Shown here in pieces: positions 58,771 to 64,000 of a stretch of DNA of 64,000 nucleotides. The notes beneath the pieces are model-generated. The model had not been told where the DNA came from. It was given only the letters and a program-made list of their open reading frames with translations, and searched no databases. Position 1 is the stretch's first letter. Each line of letters begins with the position of its first letter. Source of the DNA: MFAQ01 sp964429015 (GTDB taxonomy: Bacteria; Patescibacteriota; Microgenomatia; UBA1400; MFAQ01); assembly GCA_964429015.1 (NCBI GenBank), contig CAYSAM010000002.1:29439-93438 (forward strand). The letters run 5' to 3'. The translations under genes were made by a program, and so were the position numbers.

Positions 58771-58821
58771 ACACTTAGTGTATTTATGACACAATTATAG
58801 CCCACTTTTCTTTATTGTCAA
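58771..58821 (-). promoter_or_regulatory. Consensus promoter and palindromic site of the PP2C operon
   Basis: TTGACA (58816-58821), a 16-base spacer and TATAAT (58794-58799) on the minus strand: a full consensus promoter, the only one clearly seen in the window. The start would be near 58787, leaving a 60-base 5' UTR. A perfect palindrome ACACTTAGTGT (58771-58781) lies just after the start and could be an operator. Confidence 0.7.
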
Positions 58822-58843
58822 TAGCAAGCTAACACAAGTCAGG

Positions 58844-58849
58844 TATACT
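58844..58849 (+). promoter_or_regulatory. -10 element TATACT, 6 nt before uppP
   Basis: TATACT, TAACTC, then ATG 58856. Confidence 0.55.
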
Positions 58850-58855
58850 TAACTC

Positions 58856-59611
58856 ATGTCCTGGATCTATACCATTCTTGCCTCCCTAGTAGAGGGTTTT
58901 ACCGAGTTTCTCCCTATCTCCTCTACTGGTCACCTAATAGTCCTCAATCATCTTCTAAAAATCCAAGACTCCGACATAATCTCCTCTTTCAATATTTTTA
59001 TTCAGCTAGGAGCCATCCTTGCAGTATTAAATCTTTACTATCAAGACCTTCTCAAAGACAAAAAAATATTACTCAATATCCTTATCTCATTTATACCGAC
59101 AGCCATCATCGGTTTTACCTTATATCCACTTATAAAACGATACCTCTTAAGTAACCTACTTATTACCACAGCAAGTCTTTTTCTGGGAGGCATACTTATC
59201 TTTCTTTTACCAAAAACAACAAAGTCAAAGGAGGTTAATCTTTTGGGATATTTTAAAATAGGTATTTTTCAGTCTCTTTCAGTTATTCCGGGTACGAGCA
59301 GAGCTCTAATGTCTATTATTGGAGGACTATTCTCAGGCCTAAACATGGAAGAGGCTGTCAGATATTCTTTTCTATTGGCCATTCCCACCATAGGTGCAGC
59401 TACCGGCTTAGATTTAATCAAAAATAAAGAAATATTACTCCAGAATATAAATCTACTACCGTTTTTTCTTCTTGGGTTTACCCTATCATTTGTAACAGCA
59501 AAGTTAACCCTTAAATACTTTCTTGGTCTTGTCAAAAACAACTCCCTAAAGTTTTTTGGTTACTACAGAATTGCACTCGCACTCCTAATATATCTAGTAC
59601 TACTGAGGTAA
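58856..59611 (+). CDS. uppP: Undecaprenyl-diphosphatase
   Basis: 251 residues with about eight transmembrane helices. The two family motifs are EGFTEFLPISSTGHL near the N-terminus and PGTSRALMSIIGGL in the middle. UppP (BacA) recycles the lipid carrier for peptidoglycan and surface glycans. It fits with the PBP and glycosyltransferase genes in the window. Confidence 0.94.
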   Translation: MSWIYTILASLVEGFTEFLPISSTGHLIVLNHLLKIQDSDIISSFNIFIQLGAILAVLNLYYQDLLKDKKILLNILISFIPTAIIGFTLYPLIKRYLLSNLLITTASLFLGGILIFLLPKTTKSKEVNLLGYFKIGIFQSLSVIPGTSRALMSIIGGLFSGLNMEEAVRYSFLLAIPTIGAATGLDLIKNKEILLQNINLLPFFLLGFTLSFVTAKLTLKYFLGLVKNNSLKFFGYYRIALALLIYLVLLR

Positions 59612-59656
59612 TCCCCTCCAAACCACAAACCTTTTTATATATACTTATATTTAGTC

Positions 59657-61342
59657 ATGAATACTTTTTTAGAGCTCGCAGCCATCATAACTCTCGCCAC
59701 CACTATTTCCATCTTCACAAAGAGATTCAAACAACCACTTATAATTGGGTATATTTTAACTGGTATCCTTGTAGGGCCAGTTTTTCTTAACTTACTAAAA
59801 TCACAAGATCAACTCGAAACTTTTTCCCGGCTTGGCATCACCATTCTTCTTTTTATTGTCGGACTCAATCTCAATCCAAAAACCATCAAAGAAGTTGGCA
59901 AGTCTTCGGTTTTTACCGGTATTCTCCAAGTAGCAATTACTTCAATAGTTGGTTATTTTATCGCCACCTTTCTTGGTCTTCCCAAAATATCAGCTATGTA
60001 CGTCGCCATAGCTCTTACTTTTAGCAGTACCATCATTGTACTTAAACTTCTCTCAGACAAAGGAGATTTTCACAAACTATACGGAAAAATTGCTGTGGGC
60101 TTTCTTCTGGTACAAGATGTCATTGCCTCGCTCATCCTCCTCTTCGTATCGTCCCTATCCAGCTCAAACCAAACGAACCTCTCCTCACTACTTCTTGGTT
60201 TGCTTTTGAAAGCTTCAATTCTTGGAACAATTATTTTTTTGGTTAACCGCTTTTTACTTCCAAAGATATCAGAGTTTTTAGCAAATACCCCAGAACTTCT
60301 TTTCCTTTTTTCTTTAGCCTGGGGACTTGGTCTTGCCTCTGTCTTTTACCTGTTTGGTTTTTCCATCGAAATTGGTGCACTAATCGCCGGCGTCTCACTG
60401 TCAGTTACTCCCTTTGCTTACGAAATATCGTCCAAACTAAAACCAATCAGAGACTTTTTTATCGTCTTGTTTTTTATTCTTTTGGGTTCTCAAATGGATA
60501 TTTCCAATATTTTTTCTCAACTACCAAACGCTCTAGTTCTCTCTCTCTTTGTTCTTATAGGTAATCCCATCATCGTCATCTTAATAATAAACTCCTTAGG
60601 ACACAAGCGAAAAACCAGTTTTCTTGCAGGTCTTACCGTTGCTCAGATTAGCGAGTTTTCACTTATTTTAGCCACCTTAGGTTTTAACCTCAAACACATT
60701 CCTCAAAGCATACTCTCGCTAATAACTCTAGTTGGCCTCATTACCATATCTGCTTCAACTTACCTAATACTCTATTCCGATAAGATATTCTCCAAAATAG
60801 AATGGCTTCTAAAAATTCTAGAATTACGAAAAACTGCCACACAAAAAGACCTAAATAGCGAAAAACACGAAATAATCCTTTTTGGTTATGACCGTGTAGG
60901 AGAAGACTTTGTGCACACCTTCTCTTCTCTTAACAAACCGTTCCTTGTTGTTGATATCAATCCTCTTTCCATTGAAAAACTAAACAAAAAACATATTCCC
61001 AATCGCTATGGCGACGCCGAAGATATAGACTTCTTAGAGGACCTAGAACTACAACAAACCAAGCTGGTAATTTCAACCATTCCAGACCACCAAACAAATC
61101 TTGCTCTCACAAAGCACATTCATCTCGTAAATCAAAAATGTATTATTATTCTCGTTACTCACAACATTTTTGAAGCCAAAGAGCTTTACCTTGCAGGAGC
61201 AACCTATGTAGTTATTCCTCACTATTTGGGAGCAAAACATATAAGTAACTTACTGGGAAAGCTTGGATTTGACATCAAATCATTTAAAGAAGTTCGTCAA
61301 AAACATCTCAAACTAATCACAAAAAAAACCACAGATTTTTAA
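59657..61342 (+). CDS. Kef/CPA2-type monovalent cation/proton antiporter with TrkA-N domain
   Basis: 561 residues. About twelve transmembrane helices (1-380) with ILTGILVGPVFL, ALTFSSTIIVLKLL and a VAQISEFSLIL segment, then a cytoplasmic Rossmann TrkA-N domain (about 410-540: IILFGYDRVGEDFVHTF, FLVVDINP, YGDAEDIDFLEDL). It likely moves K+ or Na+ against protons under nucleotide control. TATATT is 5 bases before the ATG. The 3' end overlaps the convergent gene by 4 bases. Confidence 0.9.
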   Translation: MNTFLELAAIITLATTISIFTKRFKQPLIIGYILTGILVGPVFLNLLKSQDQLETFSRLGITILLFIVGLNLNPKTIKEVGKSSVFTGILQVAITSIVGYFIATFLGLPKISAMYVAIALTFSSTIIVLKLLSDKGDFHKLYGKIAVGFLLVQDVIASLILLFVSSLSSSNQTNLSSLLLGLLLKASILGTIIFLVNRFLLPKISEFLANTPELLFLFSLAWGLGLASVFYLFGFSIEIGALIAGVSLSVTPFAYEISSKLKPIRDFFIVLFFILLGSQMDISNIFSQLPNALVLSLFVLIGNPIIVILIINSLGHKRKTSFLAGLTVAQISEFSLILATLGFNLKHIPQSILSLITLVGLITISASTYLILYSDKIFSKIEWLLKILELRKTATQKDLNSEKHEIILFGYDRVGEDFVHTFSSLNKPFLVVDINPLSIEKLNKKHIPNRYGDAEDIDFLEDLELQQTKLVISTIPDHQTNLALTKHIHLVNQKCIIILVTHNIFEAKELYLAGATYVVIPHYLGAKHISNLLGKLGFDIKSFKEVRQKHLKLITKKTTDF

Positions 61343-62730
61343 ACTCCAAAAGCAAACCACAAATTTACAAGTCCAAAAAATCCAAAAAAGATCAGCGCTA
61401 TCCAAATAGCAATCTTTCTAACTAAACTAGGAGCAAATGTTTTTGGTAAACTCTTTTTGTTCAATATATAAACCAATAGTGTATGCACCAACATTGCGAA
61501 GGCATTAATTACTGCCCCCAAAACAATTAAACCTCTTGGTTCGTAAATATTAAAAGCAAAAACCAAACATCCAAACACAATCTGAGCCCATACAAAACCA
61601 AAGTAAAATCTTCCAAGTGAAATTGTCGATTCCTTGCCACTATCAATCCTCAAAATAGCCAAACTCTCACCCATAATTCTACTTGTTGAGTCCATAATTC
61701 CAAGCTGTGTCTGAAAAAGCAAAACCGAAAGTACCAGTAAAAACAATTTACCCCAGATACCAAGTTGTCCAATCAACACCCCACCCTCATTTAACACAAA
61801 ACTAATTCCTTGTAAATTTGATCCTTTGCCATAAGTGGTAACGTAAGAAAGCAACATTAAAAGTAACATTGACAATAACCCAATCACCCAAAAAACCAAA
61901 AAATGTTCAATATTTATTTTTCTCCACCACTGTTTAAAGTTACTTATACTTTCTGCGTTTATCTCAAACTCTTCACCGCTCAACTTAACAGTTTCATTCT
62001 TGTGGCTACGAAAAAGTCCTGCAATCTTTTGTGAATATTTCCCCATTCCGTATCCTTTTTCCTTAATGTAAATCGACTGTGTTAGATTTAAGTTTCCCCC
62101 TGCTCCAGAATAAGCAAAAGCACCCAAAAAGGTTGCCAAGCTAATACCCGCAGGCAAAAATCTGTAACCCTCACCAATACCAAATACTCCATTTACCAAG
62201 GCCAGCCAATCTGTTTTCTTAGCCATAATTACCACTAACCCAAAAATAAACGGCACACACACCATCAACAACAACTTTGTCACCCTCTCCATCGTTTCAT
62301 AAACAGTTTTACCAAATGTTAACAAACAACCCATAGCTATCAACATAAATACCGCAATAGATCTAAATTCTAACGATCCTAGTAGGTATCCAAAAATATT
62401 GGCTGAAGCTGCCACAATCCCAGGAAGACCAAAACCCAAAAATGTTGAAAAAATAAACCAATATGGTGTCCACTTAAATATCTTTGCAAGTCCAACAAAC
62501 ACACTTTCACCTTTTACCAAAGCATATCGTTCTATCTCCATATTTATAAAAAACTGCAAACTTATACCCAGCACCGCCCCCCAGGCAACACCCAAACCAT
62601 AATTTGCAACAAGATATGGCCACAAAATTATTTCCCCAGACCCAAGACCCATTGCCAAAATCAAAAAACTTGGTCCCACCATCTTCAACAAACTTAACGG
62701 TTTAGGAAATTCTTTTTTTTCACTACTCAT
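61339..62730 (-). CDS. Nramp-related metal ion transporter with altered signature motifs
   Basis: 463 residues with about eleven transmembrane helices. The N-terminal part (GPSFLILAMGLGSGEIILWPYLVANYG) aligns in style with Nramp helix 1, but the metal-binding DPGN is GLGSG, and the helix 6 MPH motif region reads AFAYSGAGGNLNLTQS. Metal specificity is therefore doubtful; it belongs to a diverged Nramp/APC-fold branch. The ATG at 62730 is chosen over an adjacent TTG; TAAGAT (62737-62742) is exactly 6 bases upstream. Confidence 0.8.
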   Translation of the reverse strand: MSSEKKEFPKPLSLLKMVGPSFLILAMGLGSGEIILWPYLVANYGLGVAWGAVLGISLQFFINMEIERYALVKGESVFVGLAKIFKWTPYWFIFSTFLGFGLPGIVAASANIFGYLLGSLEFRSIAVFMLIAMGCLLTFGKTVYETMERVTKLLLMVCVPFIFGLVVIMAKKTDWLALVNGVFGIGEGYRFLPAGISLATFLGAFAYSGAGGNLNLTQSIYIKEKGYGMGKYSQKIAGLFRSHKNETVKLSGEEFEINAESISNFKQWWRKINIEHFLVFWVIGLLSMLLLMLLSYVTTYGKGSNLQGISFVLNEGGVLIGQLGIWGKLFLLVLSVLLFQTQLGIMDSTSRIMGESLAILRIDSGKESTISLGRFYFGFVWAQIVFGCLVFAFNIYEPRGLIVLGAVINAFAMLVHTLLVYILNKKSLPKTFAPSLVRKIAIWIALIFFGFFGLVNLWFAFGV

Positions 62731-62776
62731 CAAACCATCTTACCTTATCAACAACCGTTTTTATGCATACAAAAAG

Positions 62777-63037
62777 TTAAACTACAATATCAATTGTACT
62801 TAGTTGTCCCAATTTCTCTCTTAAACTCGCTACAGTATATACAGAAGTATCTATATTTTTTGCCACAAACAATCTAAGTCCTTCTACAATCATCCTTACA
62901 TAAACAGCTTCATTTTTCCACAAATACTTAATTTTAATTTCGTTCTTCGCAAAAGTTTTTGAAACAATTACTAATTCTGCAAAAAATGGCGCAGTATTAA
63001 TAAAGGCTATGATAGGTATATGTCCACAATAGAACAA
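62777..63037 (-). CDS. Possible small protein, start unclear
   Basis: Open frame of up to 86 codons with no ATG near its 5' end (TTG at 63037). It overlaps the divergent plus-strand gene. The C-terminal part (AVYVRMIVEGLRLFVAKNIDTSVYTVASLREKLGQL) looks protein-like. Function unknown; it may be shorter or not expressed. Confidence 0.3.
   Translation of the reverse strand: MFYCGHIPIIAFINTAPFFAELVIVSKTFAKNEIKIKYLWKNEAVYVRMIVEGLRLFVAKNIDTSVYTVASLREKLGQLSTIDIVV
63008..63013 (+). promoter_or_regulatory. -10 element TATGAT, 6 nt before the small membrane protein
   Basis: TATGAT, AGGTAT, then ATG 63020. Confidence 0.5.
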
Positions 63038-63334
63038 ATCAGGCAGTACAGAATTGGACCTTATGCAATCTTCGATCTGGCCGTATCCTTTATTGGTCTA
63101 TACCTTCTTTCACCACTGCTCAACAAAATCTTTCTCAAAACAAAAATAATAACCACAAAGATAACTTGGATTTTACTTGCTTTACCACTAAGTATTGCCA
63201 TCCACTTATTTTTTGGCCAACAAACCCAAATGGTTAAAGATTTTATGTCTCCATCAGGCCATTACTTCCTAAAGGTTACAATTCTTTTTTTTACTTATCT
63301 GGGCATAAAAAGTATTAAAAGGATCAATTCTTAA
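63020..63334 (+). CDS. Small three-helix membrane protein
   Basis: 104 residues, not recognised. N-terminus STIEQIRQYRIGPYAIFDLAVSF, then hydrophobic helices (about 15-35, 46-66, 82-98) and a basic end. It starts 6 bases after a -10 element and overlaps the convergent hydrolase gene by 11 bases. Confidence 0.6.
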   Translation: MSTIEQIRQYRIGPYAIFDLAVSFIGLYLLSPLLNKIFLKTKIITTKITWILLALPLSIAIHLFFGQQTQMVKDFMSPSGHYFLKVTILFFTYLGIKSIKRINS

Positions 63335-64000
63335 GAAACTCAGCTGACCGTTTTATTGCTGTACCAAAACTCACCCCACTTATATTATGTCCACCAGTTT
63401 TATACTCAAATAAATCACTACCAATCCCTACCTTCTTAAGCTCTGCAATCAAATCTCTACTATATCCAATATTAACAACTAAGTCATCAACCGCGTGGTG
63501 TACTGTAAACTCTGTTTTTACTCCTTCCAAAAAATTTAAACCAACCGCTTGATACCAAAAATCACTAGTTTCGCTAAATTGTCCGTAAGTATCAAAAAGC
63601 TCTTGTCTTCTTTTTTGTCTGGCAACCGTCATCCCAGCTGGTCTATATGAATTATCTTGTATCCCATACTTTGCCATATCAGTATAAGAATAAACAGCAC
63701 CTGCCCAAATAACCACTCTCGGTATTTCTTTTTTAACAACTGCAGCTCTAAAAACCACATTTCCCGCCATACTATGCCCCCATAAACCAATTTTTTGAGG
63801 GTCAACAAATCCACTTTTTTGCAACGCACTGTAAGCATTCAAAACATCTATTACATAATCAGATGAGTAATACGCCCCGCCCGGCTCACCCTCGCTTTCC
63901 CCATGTCCGCGCAAATCCACTTTAAATACAACCAAACCACTTTTCGCCAAAAAGTCCACATAGTCCAAATATTTTTCTGTAGTTTTGTACAAATTTGGTG
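63324..64000 (-). CDS. Alpha/beta hydrolase, N-terminus cut by window edge
   Basis: The frame stays open to base 64000, so the 5' end lies outside. The visible part has LRGHGESEGEPGG, the nucleophile elbow GHSMAG, an acidic residue in HHAVDDLVVN and the catalytic His in TGGHNISG, in the order expected of serine alpha/beta hydrolases of the dienelactone-hydrolase or esterase type. The substrate is unknown. Confidence 0.85.
   Translation of the reverse strand, partial: PNLYKTTEKYLDYVDFLAKSGLVVFKVDLRGHGESEGEPGGAYYSSDYVIDVLNAYSALQKSGFVDPQKIGLWGHSMAGNVVFRAAVVKKEIPRVVIWAGAVYSYTDMAKYGIQDNSYRPAGMTVARQKRRQELFDTYGQFSETSDFWYQAVGLNFLEGVKTEFTVHHAVDDLVVNIGYSRDLIAELKKVGIGSDLFEYKTGGHNISGVSFGTAIKRSAEFLKN

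Noticed and set aside
58771..58781. ACACTTAGTGT as a third NrdR box
   Set aside because: It is shorter than the 16-base box, lacks the central ATAT and stands alone before an unrelated operon.

Overview
The window looks like chromosomal DNA of a Candidate Phyla Radiation (Patescibacteria) bacterium, perhaps of the Microgenomates group. It is AT-rich and densely packed. It carries many single-copy housekeeping genes of reduced-genome type: an ATP-dependent archaeal-type DNA ligase, a free-standing 5'-3' exonuclease, split transketolase, a B12-dependent ribonucleotide reductase with NrdR, a mini SufD and a DUF5654 protein. UGA is used as a stop, so this is not a UGA-recoding lineage. The lineage call is inference from gene content; no rRNA or ribosomal protein gene is present to confirm it.

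Layout. 1-9.7 kb: cation exchanger (cut by the left edge), DedA protein, DNA ligase, surface beta-helix protein, degenerate Fic protein, NAD(P)H-hydrate dehydratase, small proteins, RecF and a DMT transporter. 9.7-16.6 kb: YjjX-type NTPase, a strongly structured non-coding element, and the leftward run trpS / tRNA-binding protein / ftsH / 5'-3' exonuclease / glycosyltransferase / mutM. 16.6-21.3 kb: two ordinary tRNAs, one aberrant tRNA-like RNA, an FtsB/DivIC-like protein, a Xer recombinase and a VirD4/TraG-like ATPase with its small partner. 21.6-24.4 kb: nrdR-nrdJ behind paired NrdR boxes. 25-31 kb: peptidoglycan cluster of two class A PBPs flanking a GH18 hydrolase. 31-38.4 kb: a hydroxyacid dehydrogenase, a PfkB kinase and sugar-phosphate genes (RpiB, Rpe-like, split transketolase, class I aldolase). 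39-41.6 kb: HAD phosphatase, TPR protein, MFS transporter. 41.6-49.5 kb: an Fe-S/thiol gene run read leftward from an Rrf2 regulator (sufC, sufB, mini-sufD, GNAT, sufS, sufU, DsbA-like, CcdA-like, flavin reductase, SufT-like). 49.5-54 kb: exonuclease, LPETG surface protein, beta-CASP RNase, zinc-ribbon membrane protein, PrmC, lysine-rich protein. 54.1-58.8 kb: a four-gene signalling operon (PP2C phosphatase, protein-kinase-like protein, nicotinamidase-like hydrolase, vWA protein). 58.8-64 kb: UppP, Kef-type antiporter, Nramp-related transporter, small membrane protein and a hydrolase cut by the right edge.

Three signals stand out. (1) About twenty genes have a TANNNT -10 element exactly 5-6 bases before the start codon and no Shine-Dalgarno, so leaderless mRNA is probably the default here. 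(2) Three families of short dispersed repeats fill intergenic gaps and are also found in frame inside conserved genes (ligase, mutM, ccdA-like, sufU and others), adding peptide insertions to the proteins, much like the palindromic elements of Rickettsia. (3) The PP2C/kinase/nicotinamidase-like/vWA operon breaks the local rules: it has a consensus -35/-10 promoter, a real 5' UTR, strong Shine-Dalgarno sites at all four genes, an intrinsic terminator and locally higher GC. It resembles a TerY-P type triad with an added NAD-metabolism-like hydrolase and is the best candidate for a distinct, probably acquired, system.
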